DNA from: Hermatobates lingyangjiaoensis
Lineage: Eukaryota; Arthropoda; Insecta; Hemiptera; Hermatobatidae
Assembly: GCA_026182355.1 (NCBI GenBank)
Contig: JAPFBL010000049.1
Location: 5,043,001-5,107,000, forward strand
Direction of reading: 5' to 3'
DNA length: 64,000 nt
Part shown: piece by piece, positions 49,361-61,810 of the stretch
How positions within the stretch are numbered: the first letter of the stretch is position 1
Layout: every line of letters starts with the position of its first letter
Notes under the pieces: generated by a model
The model's database searches: none
Seen by the model: the letters and a program-made list of their open reading frames with translations, nothing else
Told to the model about the DNA's origin: nothing
Made by a program: the position numbers and the translations under genes

Positions 49361-50264
49361 TCAAAGCAGCCGCTACCACGAACTGACAAACTAAGACTAA
49401 GACCATTATGAGAAAACAAAACGATCTTTCTCAAGGTCCCGATGACTCCCTCATTTTATTTTCGAATGATATTGGGCTGGATGATGTTGAAGAATATTTT
49501 AAGTAAAACTGATGAGGGTGTATTTTTCATCGTAGAAGAAGATAGAAGAAACCGAATCTACACCATTTTACAATGTGATGAACTATTTGATTTCTGGACT
49601 TTCTGATAAAAGACAGGTGGCTTTAAGAATTATTAGTAGAACAAAATATAATTTTTTAATCAACGTAAAATATTAAAAACCTCCCTGCAAACGACAGACC
49701 AGAAGCATTCAGTTGGAATATAGTAGAAGTATATGACCCCATGAGCAATAAACCTAACATAATCAACTCCTTCCAAATACTGCGAACACAAAGTTACAAT
49801 TGGTGACTTCAAGCTTCAATTCTGTATGAAATAACTGGATACACAAAAACTAAAACTACTGGATTTATTGTTGCAGATTTCTTGGAGGATTGCAGTTTTT
49901 AAGTAACAGATACTTCATCCACCAGACCACATTCTAGTCACTCATCCATATAACAGCAAGTCTCCATCATATTTCTGGACCCCCTCACTGGATACGGGCA
50001 TTGTTAATGACAACCAACTGCTAATTCAACAAAGACACAGTTATTAACAAGAGAAGATCTAGGTGAACTTTTAAGAAGGCTAAATTAATAACCTCTGGAG
50101 TGTAAACAAACTCGAGGGTGTTTGGAGGCCCCAGGATAGAGTACGTGCAGAAGGCTTATGATAATAATATTGTTCAAGCAATCTTGAAGTAAATACAAGA
50201 ATACATAAAAAACATTCAAAGCAGCCGCCTACCACGAAGTGACAAACTAAGACTAAGACCATTA
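49361..50264 (+). repeat. 45-bp direct repeats flanking a LINE endonuclease relic
   Basis: TCAAAGCAGCCGC(C)TACCACG and the following ACAAACTAAGACTAAGACC occur at 49,361-49,408 and 50,216-50,264 in the same orientation, nearly identical. The segment between carries the endonuclease relic described separately. Confidence 0.75.
49700..50030 (+). pseudogene. Non-LTR retrotransposon endonuclease relic
   Basis: Frame-broken fragments in the order of an APE-type endonuclease end: WNIVEVYDPMSNKPNII, then VTIGDFKLQF (usual 'IIGDFNAH'), then TSSTRPDHILVTHPYNSKSP and GIVNDNQLLI. It is weak but consistent in order with the first domain of the LINE ORF2 whose RT and RNase H relics occur elsewhere in this window. 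Confidence 0.45.
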
Positions 50265-51043
50265 AATCTATAAGGCCAAACAAAAAACATCCAACATGTT
50301 AGATTAGTAACACTTTGTGAAATCAAGATTAAATTTCACTCTATCTTTTTGTTGTAAACACTGAAACCAATAATTTTAGCTAAAAAGTGAAGTATCTTAG
50401 AAAGAGAGGTATTAATTTATTATAGTGTTCTTTTTATAACTTAATGCATTTGTCTTACTTAGTAACACTGTTGCGCTACTAACTTTCTATCACTCAGGGT
50501 TTTACTATTATACTAGAACCGTTGGGTCAGTGTATTTTCACACATTTTCATACCTTTCATATCTCTCTTGTAGGATAAATTTTCCATTTATAGAATAAAG
50601 ATATTTATTTATTTAATTTAAAGTTTTTTTGTCAAAAAGTTGGTAACATTGTGTTCTAGTAAACAAGTGTTTTTATATCATAACACTGCAGTATATTAAG
50701 AATGCTTTTATAATTTCAACAAATTACTATAAATTTTTTTAATTAAACTTGAAGTGAAGATAAAATTATTTATTTAATTTGTGTATTATGTTGAAGTTTT
50801 TTTATGCAAATAAGTGTATTTATGTTGTGAGATCATTCTTCAGTATGAATGATGTAATTTTTAGTATACAAGAATTTTTTTATTGTAAGTTGGTAACTCT
50901 GTATTGCCCTAGACATTTTATGAACTTGTTTGTAAAAAACAGATATTAAAATTCAGATTTAGTTGGCTTGATGATCATCTCATTTGAATTGTCTATTTTT
51001 CTATAACAATAAGAACGGAATTTAAACATAATTCAAGGTTTTT
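50265..51043. other. Unassigned AT-rich DNA
   Basis: No gene or element end recognised. Confidence 0.4.
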
Positions 51044-52449
51044 ACTTTACTTAAGTTAAGTATAGTGATCCTGAAAAATTCGATCTCGAGATTTAAACGG
51101 AATTACATGTTTTGAAGTCCTAAAGTCGTTTTATGAAGGTTTTTGATGTTGTTTGTGGGTAGGTGGGTGAGTGTGTATCGAAAGGTCAGTGAAGACGCGA
51201 CAGTCCAGAATCTTTGATGGATCAGATTGATATTTTACAGAAAAATGGATCTCATAGTGCAGATGTGCTTTATAGTTTGGGGGCAATTATGCATGATGGG
51301 AAAGTTACTTTTTTTGAACAAAATGTGTTTTAGATAACATTTTTTATCTCCTAAACTACTAACTCTAGAGTCCTGAAATTTTAGTATTATCTTGGAACTT
51401 ACAAACGCAATAATTGGAAAAATCCTCAGACCTTTAAAACAACAGTAAATCTTTGTTTTCAATAAAATAAGAAATTTTGACTTGTGATTCAATCTCAAAG
51501 CTTGAGATGACGATTTAAGCCATTCCATGTTACATCAACATCAACATCAACGCCCATCAAACATATAAGTTCTGATGCTTTCCATAGTATAATGAATTTG
51601 TCTAACAGAATGCTCTAATCAATCTGTATGTTGCACCCTTGAACAAAACTTAATATTAGATGTAAACTTTCTTGTTTTATGAACTCCTTAGTGTTATATT
51701 ACAAAACAGATACTAATTTTAAGCTGATTCCAAGGTCATTCGATGTCACTGAAATTTTTTCTTACATGTTTCTGACATTTCAGACAAAATAGAAATATTT
51801 TGAAGTCTTAAACAGAGCTGTGCAGTTGGACCTCTGTAGGGCTCACTCCGACTCCAGCTCTTCTTTTTATTCTTAAAAAAACAGATGAGAGGTGAATAAT
51901 AATAATAATTAGAACTTTGTAATAATAACGATGATAATAATATACAATTTGTAGAAAAGAAAACCTTGAAATTTCAATTACCACAAAGAGCAATGAAACT
52001 ATAATTACTGAATATTCAGCCTGGACTAATGGATCATCTACCACACTTGTCGGATGTGTTTACATTTATTTACATTGACTTAGACATTTTTTAACTGTAT
52101 AGAGTGAAATAAATATTTCGATATTTAGATGTTTAATGAAATAATTTGAAATGATTTAATGACTTAATATGAAATGTAAGAAGAATAATTAATATTTTAT
52201 ATTTAAAAAACCTGTGCCAATTATACCTATAATTTCTATGCTTTCCATTTAATGATGGATTTGTCTAACAAAGTACTCTAATCAATATATATGTTGCACC
52301 ATTGAACAAAACTTTATATCGGATGTATATTTTCCTGTGATTACGAATGGTGTTATCTTTGGGTAATATTGTAGTATAAGGAATGGACTCCTTTGATCTA
52401 TATTACAAAACGGATATCAATTTTAAGCTAATTTCTCGGTGATATTTTT

Positions 52450-53268
52450 ACTTTACTATAAGTAAAGTATAGTGATCGTGAAAAAATTCGATCTCGAGAT
52501 TTTCACGGAATTACATGTTTTGAGGTCCCAGAAGTCGTTTTATGACGTTTTTACGATGATGTCTGTGTGTGTGTGGGTGGGTGGGTGGGTGAGTGTGTTA
52601 GCATTGCTTGTTACCACGCTACGGTCCAGAATCTTTGATGGATCAAGTTGATATTTTACACAAAAATGGGCCTCATAAAGACGAAGATCCCTATTGTTTG
52701 GGAAGAATTATGCATGATGGGAAAGTCACTTTTTTTGCCAAAAACCGTTTTTTTTCAAACATTTTTTTCTCCTAAACTGATAACCCTAGAGTTTTGAAAT
52801 TTTGACATTATCTTTGAGGTTTCAAATGGAACAAACGAAAAATATATTCAGAATTTTAAGACAACAAGAAATATTTTTTTTTTATAAAATGTAAAAATTT
52901 TGACTTATAATTCAATCTCAAACCTTGTGAGAGCGATACAAGCCATACTGTTTGACGGACAAGAATGAAACTATGCCTATAAATAGAACATTATATGGAG
53001 AATGAGTTGAGATATTTTTTTTCAAAATTACATTCGCTAAAGGGGCGTTACAGTACGATTTGTGTTTTCAGAAAATGTTTTTTTGACGCTAAACGGCTCG
53101 TTAAAAAATAATGAAAATTTGACCAAAAATGGAACAAAAAATTAGCAATTCATAAAAAAAAAATCATGAAGTTTCAATTACGGGAAAGAGCAATAACGAT
53201 ATAAAAACTCTTTGTTTATCCTAGACTAAGAGATCATCTGCTATACTTGTCGAATTTTTTGTATTTTT
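52450..53268 (+). mobile_element. Family H copy 12, 5' half only, directly abutting copy 13
   Basis: Starts ACTTTACTATAAGTAAAGT and follows the consensus to TCGAATTTTTTGTATTTTT (53,268), where copy 13 begins. The second half is missing from the region. GT/GGGT zone at 52,563-52,600. Nearly identical to copies 7 and 13. Confidence 0.9.
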
Positions 53269-54898
53269 ACTTTACTATAAGTAAAGTATAGTGATCGTGA
53301 AAAAATTCGATCTCGAGATTTTCACGGAATTACATGTTTTGAGGTCCCAGAAGTCGTTTTATGACGTTTTTACGATGATGTCTGTGTGTGTGTGGGTGGG
53401 TGGGTGGGTGCGTGGGTGGGTGCGTGTGTTAGCATTGCTTGTTACCACGCTACGGTCCAGAATCTTTGATGGATCAAGTTGATATTTTACACAAAAATGG
53501 GCCCCATTTAGACGAAGATCCCTATTGTTTGGGAAGAATTATGCATGATGGAAAAGTCACTTTTTTTGCCAAAAACCGTTTTTTTTAAAACATTTATTTC
53601 TCCTAAACTGATAACCCTAGAGTTTTGAAATTTTGACATTATCTTTGAGGTTTCAAATGCAACAAACGAAAAATATATTCAGAATTTTAAGACAACAGGA
53701 AATATTTTTTTTTTAATAAAATGTAAAAATTTTGACTTATAATTCAATCTCAAACCTTGTGAGAGCGATACAAGTCATACTGTTTGACGGACAAGAATGA
53801 AACTATGCCTACAAATAGAACATTATATGGAGAATGAGTTGAGATATTTTTTTCAAAATTACATTCGCTAAAGAGGCGTTACAGTACGATTTGTGTTTTC
53901 AGAAAATGATTTTTTGACGCTAAACGGCTCGTTAAAAAATAATGAAAATTTGACCAAAAATGAAACAAAAAATTAGCAATTCACAAAAAAAAGATCATGA
54001 AGTTTTAATTACGGGAAAGAGCAATAACGATATAAAAACTCTTTGTTTATTCTAGACTAAGAGATCACCTGCTATACTTGTCGAATTTTTTGTATTTTTT
54101 TACATTGTTTACATTGACTTAGAAATTTTTTGAGCGAATCCACTGAGATAAACTTGATGTTTCTAATGGAAAAATGAAAATATATTATTGACTTATAAGA
54201 GATGTAAGAGGAATAATATTGTGCAGGTAAATGATAACACTCATTAAAAAAAAATTCGTATATATGTTATTTGACAAAGGGGAAGGAAAATGATCTTATT
54301 AAATACTAAGAAGCCATAAAATTCCCAGTATAATAATTCTGTTAAAAACCAGAAATGTAAAAGATAATTCAAAATATTAATCTTTCGTTTAGAGATTAAT
54401 AACTGTAATTATCGTACATCTTTAATTAACAAATCACCTTAAAACAACATTTTCTTCGCTGTTTAAGAAGTTTTTCAGAGAAAAAAAGAGTATTTTACTG
54501 TTTCAAATTTGAAAATTTTACATTAATATTCAATGTAGAAGGATGTCAAGTAAACGATGTAAGAAATCTACTGGCTATTTGAACAATAGCCATGTTCTCT
54601 TGTAGGATACTATTTCGTTTCAAGAAATGTTCACTTTGATTTTTCAAAAATGTTATTACTGCTGTAGTTATACTAATGAAATTATTTGCAAATAATAAAT
54701 TATTTGTGATGTACAAAAATAAGCTTATAAATTGATATGTCCTTCAATCACTATCTGTACTACCTCAGGAATGACAGGCTAATAATTATATCCCATTTAG
54801 ATGTTTACGTTATGCTTAAATGAGACGTTATGTTTTATATACTCAAGAAATTTGACATTAAGTTACTTATAGTAAAGTAGAGTGTAGGCCACTCCAGA
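53269..54898 (+). mobile_element. Family H copy 13, full length (1,630 bp)
   Basis: 5' ACTTTACTATAAGTAAAGT at 53,269; 3' GAGTGTAGGCCACTC then CAGA at 54,898 before T6. GT/GGGT zone at 53,382-53,430. It has the same internal blocks in the same order as copy 7 with only scattered substitutions, so both came from a recent common source. Confidence 0.92.
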
Positions 54899-55639
54899 TT
54901 TTTTGTTAAATATTTCTGACATTTTTGAAACAAAATAAGAATATTTTGAAGTCTCCAAAGAAAAGTTAGCCATAATTCCTCAATGTAAAGAAGGTGGTCA
55001 GATTAAAAGTATGTGGTCAAAGTACTAATTAACTGAAGGTGGTCAAACAACATTAAATGTCACGGATCCACTGGCCATGTAATGTTACAGATGGCCATGA
55101 ATGAAATCCACTGGCTATGGGAACAAAAGCCATGTTCTCCTGTAAGAAATTGTTTCACGTTTTTTTTTCTTTTTCTTTACAAAAGGGTTATTTACTGCTA
55201 TGATAATACCAATGATATTATACGCATCAATTGTGTGATAAACAGAAGTATGTGGGTATATCGATGACTGGTTCAATCACAATCTGTACTACTTCCAGGA
55301 ATGAAAGTCTAATAAACATCTCCCATTTAGGCATTTATATTATATCTACTTGGGACATTATATACCCAAGAAGTTTGATACATTTATTTATAGTAAAGTT
55401 TACTAAGTTTATAAAAAGTTGAGTGTAGGCCACTCTAGATTTTTTACATTGCTACATTTACAGATAACAAGAATATCAGCGTGGAGAGGTGGTTTTTGAT
55501 CTTTTTTAGAAATCGCTTTTACAATTTCAATTTTTGCGGTAAACTTTGGTTTGTTTAAACTGACAAAACGAGTTATTATACCCTACCTTCATTATTATTT
55601 GAAAAAGAAATGAAGTAATTGATTTTACTATGTTTCCTT

Positions 55640-56115
55640 GGATTCTTGCTTTTTAAGTATATGAAATAACTTCTTTATACCTCTTCAAAGAAGTTTTAAA
55701 ATCTATGAAAACAGCTAGAGTTCTATTTTTTTTACTGAAAACCATCGATGTGACAGTTTACCCATCTCCCTCGAATGAGGGATTTTTATCAGTTGAAACC
55801 TATAGACTGTTGTGGATGACTTTCCATAGAGCTTCAAGAATACGTTAGGCTTCCAAAATATGTAAAACTAGTCTTTTTAGTTTTTTAGCCAACATGACTG
55901 GTATTTCAGAAAGGATATTGTCTGAACCCTCCCGATTTACCTAGTCGAGTAGTTGCTAAAGCCTGTTTCACTTCTTTAAAAAAAAAGAGTTTACAATTAA
56001 TTGAAGTTGGGCTGGTGGTAGCTTGAACAATTTGTTCACACAGTTTGAAGTTACTAATATGTTTGTAAAAGATACGTGCTATTTCGTTCGGTCCCAGTGT
56101 TTGAGACTTTTCCAT
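55640..56115 (-). pseudogene. Non-LTR retrotransposon RT N-terminal relic
   Basis: The minus strand reads EVKQALATTRLGKSGG, then after a frameshift GSDNILSEIPVMLAKKLKRL and VLHILEA, then EALWKVIHNSL. This is the 'EV..A....K..GPD.IP.E.L......L' start of a LINE RT followed by the 'P..WK...V.PI' segment. Frameshifts and stops abound. Confidence 0.6.
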
Positions 56116-56425
56116 TCACCACCAAGTGATATTTTTTGGGGCACAAAACCCTTAGTCTACAGAGAAACCCACGAGCTTCCACTCCAGAAGTAATTTTTTT
56201 AAAGAAAATTACGATTCGTTTTTAGGTCTATTCTATTTTTTTAAATTATTTTCCAATTCAACAGGATCACACAATATGTTTTCATTTTTAGGTCTTCTGT
56301 GGTTTAGATTCCAAAAGTTTATATTCTCCTCTTTGCCTCTCGTCTTTTTTATGGCATATTTTAGAATTGCAGTTTTTAAATGTTTGTAAGACTTATCCAT
56401 GTTCCACTTATGATATTTTATGATA

Positions 56426-56601
56426 TTTATGGTTCTGCCATAAACCTGAAGGACAGACAGCTAATGTGGTGTATACAGAGGCATTTGCTTAACACTGTAC
56501 AAATAATGATATTTTCTACTATTTTATCATTTCTAATGATATTTTGGAATACCATGTATCATCGAATTTTTGATTCCGTTAAAGACGGGCACGTTTGCTA
56601 G
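56426..56601 (+). pseudogene. Helitron helicase tail, third copy, ends in CTAG
   Basis: CCTGAAGGACAGACAGCTAA and onwards translates to PEGQTANVVYTEAFA then TAA, the same end as the 20.3-kb copy. A CCGT-TAAAG-ACGG hairpin follows near 56,577-56,590, then GTTTGCTAG at 56,601 followed by T. Hairpin plus CTAG is the canonical Helitron 3' end. Confidence 0.72.
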
Positions 56602-56929
56602 TATTAAAATAAATGAAAAGCCATAATAAACAATATAGACAGGTGTATCAAAGGTAACAGAACGAATGATTACTTGCTCTACCTTCAGTATAGGTAAGTT
56701 ATTAAACGTCTTCCTTTTTGATATTTTTTGTATAGAAAAAGGACATTTCATATTAATGAGGATAGTACAAAATTTTCCTTTCTGAAATAAAATTCACAAA
56801 AATTCAGTAGAATCAAACATTAATAATTTGGCCTATATGTTTCCTGATCCACTACCCCTCAGGAAATATTCTACAAGTACGTAAGTGATCACAAATAATC
56901 ACCTCGACTGTAAGCTTCTTGATTTCAAG

Positions 56930-57115
56930 CAACTGTCTCCAGTCTGGTTTATTGACGAGCCAAAAATTAACGAATAAACAAGTTCACTCTCAGGTAAGTA
57001 CATGGACACATGGGAGTACACGGGAATGATGCAGTGGACGAGTAAGAAAAGATTGGAGCCAAACAAAGCCTCTACAAATTAAAGCCTTTTTGCATGACAC
57101 ACCTCAGCTTTTGTA
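56930..57115 (+). pseudogene. Non-LTR retrotransposon RNase H relic
   Basis: GVHGNDAVDE, then GAKQSLYKLKPF: the 'GHMGV.GN..VDE.AK.GA.Q..Y..KPF' end of an RNase H domain. Similar to the relic at 35.63-35.87 kb (ASKQTVYYMKPF). Frame-broken. Confidence 0.55.
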
Positions 57116-57589
57116 GGGATGAGTTGAGGAATTGGTGAAAAGGAAAGCTCATTCCAACAAAACAGAAATTTATATTAAAATTACAAAATATTTATATTAA
57201 GTAATTACACATTTAACTCGACATTGTTCTTTTATATACCACTTAAGTAAGCTGTAATTAACTTTTTATGAATAATGTCGACTCTGTATAAATGATGCTT
57301 TGGAAGGTTTGATCACATTCTATGTTAATGTGAGGAAATTGCCTCTGAAAAGTTGAAGATTTTCGCAAATCATACCTAAAACCAATAAAAGTGAGAGACA
57401 CTGCTCTGAGAAAAATTATGAAGTTCATTAAAGAACATTATTCTAAAGCTGATTTTAGGAACGAGAAAATGAAGCAAAATATGCAAGATATGTTGTTTTT
57501 GGAGTAGGGATGCATACTCTGGGTAGTCTTTTGTTTTAAAGTTTGCAGTGAAGTTAATTTGTGACATGATACAAGGGTAGCAAAGTATG

Positions 57590-57885
57590 GAGAAGCAAAG
57601 CTGCTTGCTTAGCGAGAGAGTCGGCTGTTTCTTTACCACCTATGTTAACGTGGTTCGGTAGTCACTGTTTATGAATTCGCTACTCCTTTCTTTGCAGTAA
57701 GTTCAACTGTTCTCTGCAGAACATCGTACATGGGCACTCAGATGTGTTACTGTTCGTAAGTCCCTGAATTGCTGCCAATCAATCCACTAGAAATACAGCT
57801 TTGCAGATCGGGTTTCATTTTGTTAGCTTGATGGATGCTGCCAGGATTGCTACTGCTTCGCCATCGTAAGTGACAATCAGTTCCT
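57590..57885 (-). pseudogene. Non-LTR retrotransposon RNase H relic, minus strand
   Basis: The minus strand carries TYDGEAVAILAASIKLTK, then NPICKAVFLVD and LAAIQGLTNSNTSECP, then LPNHVNIGGKETADSLAKQA. This is the order of an RNase H domain: the DGE region, the D of the (S/V)D..AA motif and the H..I.GNE.AD.LAK end. A few stops and frameshifts interrupt it. It is better preserved than the other RNase H relics here. Confidence 0.68.
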
Positions 57886-58534
57886 GTTTCATTATTTTTA
57901 ACAGTAAACTGCTTGTATAAATTTCCAACCATTTTGCAGCCGGGAATGTCTGGTTGATATTTTACATAGCTCTGGCTCTTACATCGTAGGGTTAAGTTCG
58001 CTTTTCGGTGTGGTTCAGAAGGGTCAGGTTTACTGCTGGAAGTGATCTATAATGTTGTGAGTAGTGGTTGTAGGTGCCAGCACCCCCAGTTTGATGTTGT
58101 ATTTCGTGATCAGTTCATTTAAAAGATGTAACTCGGTCAAAGTTTAGAGATATATCTTTTTACGTAATCTTTGTATAATTAACGAAAAAATAATCACGAG
58201 AATGTAAGGATGTGATAAATAATTTTTTACCCTATTTATCCAGAAAATACAACATGCTTTGTGATTATATATCACACCACACTTAAACTGCACACTTATA
58301 TGTCTATAAGTGTGCAACTTATATGTCTTATATGCAACTATATGTCATACATATTTGTAATTTTCTAAAATTATTTAAACGAATCAATACAGTAAATAAA
58401 TGAAATATCTAATATATTTGCTTAAAAAACTCACGCAATCACTTTATTGATTGATATTTATACATCTCAACTATTCTCTTTAATGTTTTTAATATTAAAG
58501 AGGTAGAACATATTAATTTATGACGGCATAGAGG

Positions 58535-58640
58535 GGTAGGGTAGCAAAGGATGGAGAGGCAAAGCTCCTTGCTTAACAAGAGAGTTGGATGTTTCGTTGC
58601 CACCTATGTTGTCGTGTGCGGTACTCACCGATTACGTATT
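58535..58640 (-). pseudogene. Duplicate of the RNase H 3' segment
   Basis: GGGTAGCAAAG(G/T)ATGGAGA and GCAAAGCT, CTTGCTTA, GAGAGT.GG.TGTTTC, then CCACCTATGTT parallel 57,570-57,655 in the same orientation. It is a second fragment of the same LINE type, or a local duplication. Confidence 0.6.
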
Positions 58641-58744
58641 CAGTAATTCAAATTTAGTTTAGTTTTACTTAAAACATGCTCCTTAAAAGAACTTCAAGAT
58701 TTATTTAAGGATTTTTCAATTTAAATAAATCTGTTTTTGCTTGA

Positions 58745-59430
58745 TTATAGTAAAAAACTGTCTAAGTTAACGTGAACAAATCTAACCAATGGAACAGGTA
58801 AAGATTATTAAGAGTTGAATTTTAGTATTTAGGGGTTTATTGACCCTTTCAGAAGTTTTAAATTATCACACCATACTAATTTAACGTAGGTACTATTTGC
58901 ATAATTTCAATGTCCAAACTTTATTTGTTTGACGAATACAAAGTATTCTATGATTTTTTAAGAAGTGATATAATGCCCTCTTCCTCTGAATCAACTTTAC
59001 TCAAAAACTGTGCAATACATCCTCCTGTGAAGATATATTTTGCTATTATTTTTCATTGTGATCCGTCAAACGGTGTGAGCAATATCATGTTCACAGTCTT
59101 TCGGATCCAATCATAACTCAAAATTTTACATTAGGTCAAAGCAATTACCTTCAGAAAAATTCTGAAACTATTTCATTTAATGCTAGTATGTTATTCAAAA
59201 AAACTGTAAAATTTTAATTATATATTATAAGAAATCCAGGAGAAAAAAATTGTGTCTAAAACCACATAATTGACAATACAGCTCATTTCCCATTATTATC
59301 CCTAAACTTTCAGCATACCCACACTACAAAGGATATTTTTATCAAATTGATCATTAAACGGATGGTGTAACCTATAGGGTTATGAAAATGTCATTAAAAT
59401 GTTTACCGTACAGAGAAATTTGCTTAACTA
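58745..59430 (-). mobile_element. Family H copy, diverged, minus orientation
   Basis: Blocks AACGTGAACAAATCTAACCA, the GTGATCCGTCAAACGGTGTG motif, TCCAATCATAACTCAAAATT and a poly-A zone follow the minus order of other copies (compare the GTCCGTCAAACAGTATGGCT block at about 27.53 kb). Termini not seen. Confidence 0.45.
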
Positions 59431-60720
59431 TAGGTTTCTGGGTCCTTCTGAAGAACTGAATAATTACACTGTTATAATTTCATTTAAGTATAGAGTGACA
59501 CGATTTTGATATCTGTCCTTCAATAATTAGTTCCTATTTATATCATTCAAGTCTTAAGTGACAGCGATGCCATCTACTGGACAAGTATCCAAGCTATGAA
59601 ATGTTTCCTTGGTTAAGATTTTTGTTATACACTTTTTACTAATTTTTGTTAATGTTTAAATCAACATAAACACTAAAATGTTTATTTGTATCTTAATAAA
59701 CACTAAAAAGGTACAAAAGTTGATAGACCTGTTGTATATATTTGTATAAATTGTTATTGTAAACATATAATAAGTATTTTTAATTTTTTTCCTAATTTCT
59801 TTTAAAAAGTTATTAGTAGCTCTCTTTTTAGAAATAATAAAGTAAAGTAACAAAATACATGTATGATAAAGTATTGTTAAAAAATACAACATGCAAATAA
59901 ATAACATTAAAGTAAACAACATTTACAACACTTACTCAAAATAATCGGTTTAAAAACTAAAAAAAAAAAAAGGTTTTGAAAAACACACAGAATAACATGA
60001 AAACTTACTTGAAAAGGGGTTTAGTTTCTTTAATGATGTTAGAATAAGAGATTTTTAAAAAAAATTGAACATTTTATTCATCAATATCATTAATCTTATA
60101 TTTATTTTGAATAGTGCTTATAAAAGTAAAAGAAATGAATCAATAGGATATGTTATATATAATGCACTCAATATATAGTAGTAGTTCTGTATATTCTTTA
60201 GATAACATTTTTTTTTAAAAATTGTTTTTATTTTTAAGAGATAAACAAAGATGAGGCCTTACTCTGGTCGTTTTGTAATTATTTAATCTACTGAAGTATA
60301 GTAAAAATACTTATATAGCTCAATCAAAACTCGTTGACTAGTTTATAAAGATTAATGGATCATGATAAATGCAGAGTTTTTCCCCTATTATTTCATTTAA
60401 AACTTTTAAAGTTACTTTTGTTTCAATTATCGTACATTACCTTTATTTATTTAAATTAAATCTTCGAGAAATTTGTTAAAAGTTCAGGAATGCAAATATT
60501 TTATTGAAAGCCTTGTAGGAATTTATATTTTTGCTAACTATGTATTCAACTTCTTTCTTTCATTGACAAATAAGAAAGATTTAAATTACTTGACCATCTC
60601 CTGTCACTTTGTGAATATGAAAAATTCAATTAAATAATTTATGCAAAGGGGAGGAATTGGGATGACAATTAATGGGAAGGTAGTAAGGCAGAAGGAAATA
60701 AATTAGAGGTGGTGGGGGTT
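59431..60720. other. Unassigned AT-rich DNA
   Basis: No gene or element recognised. Confidence 0.45.
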
Positions 60721-60892
60721 GACTGAAGAGGGGATCTACTCCGGTGGTCTCCCATGGCGGACCCACCGCCAGTACCCAGCATACCTCGTTCATGTTACTC
60801 GCTTGTTATACGTGCCACTCTGTTATCCTCGTTGCTCGTTGCCAAGTGCTAACTTCCCTGTGGAATGTATTGTCTAGTTATGATTGGGAATA

Positions 60893-61233
60893 ATGCCAGT
60901 TGACAAGACGTCAGACCTGTATGTCAGGACTCCATGGGCAAATGCACAAATAGCTCTAGACCAAATTACCAAGGTACCATACCGTATTTGTTTTATTTTT
61001 TTCTATCTACTGAGCAAACAATAAATTATCTTGAAGGTAATATATTGTAATAAATCAATGTGACTAGTTTCTTAGTTAAAGTTTAATATGTTACCTCCTA
61101 AAGTTAAAAGCAACGTCTCTTACTGGTGGTATTTTTATTTTTGTTTCATTGGTTCTTTTTTAGAATTTTACTACTCACAATTGCACATCGATTTATCGAA
61201 ATAATCAGAATGTAGAAATGTGTGAATCCAAAG
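60893..61233 (+). CDS. Possible 5' exons of an unrecognised gene
   Basis: An ATG at 60,893 opens 27 codons, MPVDKTSDLYVRTPWANAQI then ALDQITK, to AAG|GTACCA at 60,973/60,974. A polypyrimidine tract and TTTTTTAG at 61,163 then open an in-phase exon (61,164-61,233), NFTTHNCTSIYRNNQNVEMC then ESK, closing at AAAG|GTAGAT. The upstream 60,727-60,860 is GC-richer than its surroundings and holds a 32-codon upstream ORF (60,754-60,852, MADPPPVPSIPRS...), as a first exon or promoter region might. I do not recognise the family and cannot find a convincing third exon. The first donor is weak. It may be a real gene start that continues past the window, or chance. Confidence 0.3.
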
Positions 61234-61519
61234 GTAGATTTTTGTGTCTTTATCCATGTTATAATTTCATATTTTTTACGCGAATATTTTCATTATGAAC
61301 TGTAGTTTAATTCCTGTATTATTTATTAAATTTTGTCTACCATCTTCTAGATCACTTCAACAGTGATAATCCAGACTTAATTGTCATCAACCATTGAAAT
61401 GCACACACTTGTTCTGTCATCTAAAAAGTTGAGAAAAATGTATCAGTATTTTCTTAATATTGCTAATAATTATCAAAGAAGAATCGATTAAGGATATACT
61501 TAACTTAGTCTTTTATCTT

Positions 61520-61810
61520 CATGTCGAGTAGTGAAGATCTCTGTTTGGACCTGGGCTAGGTCTGTAGATAAGGTAGAAGAATGGATGTGGGTGACTGGGG
61601 CTATGTCACCCAGGTGGTCAAGGCGAAAACAGCTCCTCGGAGTTTGGTGGGACATAGAGCAGAAACTCTACGCCAAATGTGTCGGTGGGCTCAGCTGAGC
61701 GCCCTCCTGGTTGGCGCCTCCTCACGCCGTGGGCGGCCGTCCCCTCCCTCTTACTACACTTCCTCCCCTCCTCTTCCCTCCTTACCTTTCCAGCATCACT
61801 TTTATTTAAT
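61520..61810. other. GC-richer island A
   Basis: Contains a 79-codon plus ORF from 61,581 (MDVGDWGYVTQVVKAK...) with a basic, proline-rich end. No family recognised. Its composition stands out sharply from the AT-rich surroundings. It could be an exon, an old element piece or a promoter. Confidence 0.3.

Larger units (their letters stand above)
51044..55439 (+). mobile_element. Family H copy 11 (outer), split by copies 12 and 13
   Basis: The 5' end ACTTTACTTAAGTTAAG at 51,044 follows TTTT. The 3' hairpin GAGTGTAGGCCACTC then TAGA ends at 55,439 before T6. The interior breaks at 52,449 in a T5 tract and resumes at about 54,900 with GTTAAATATTTCTGACATTT. Old and diverged compared with the copies nested in it. 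Length without inserts is about 1.95 kb. A short odd AT-rich stretch at 51,830-51,960 is unexplained. Confidence 0.85.
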
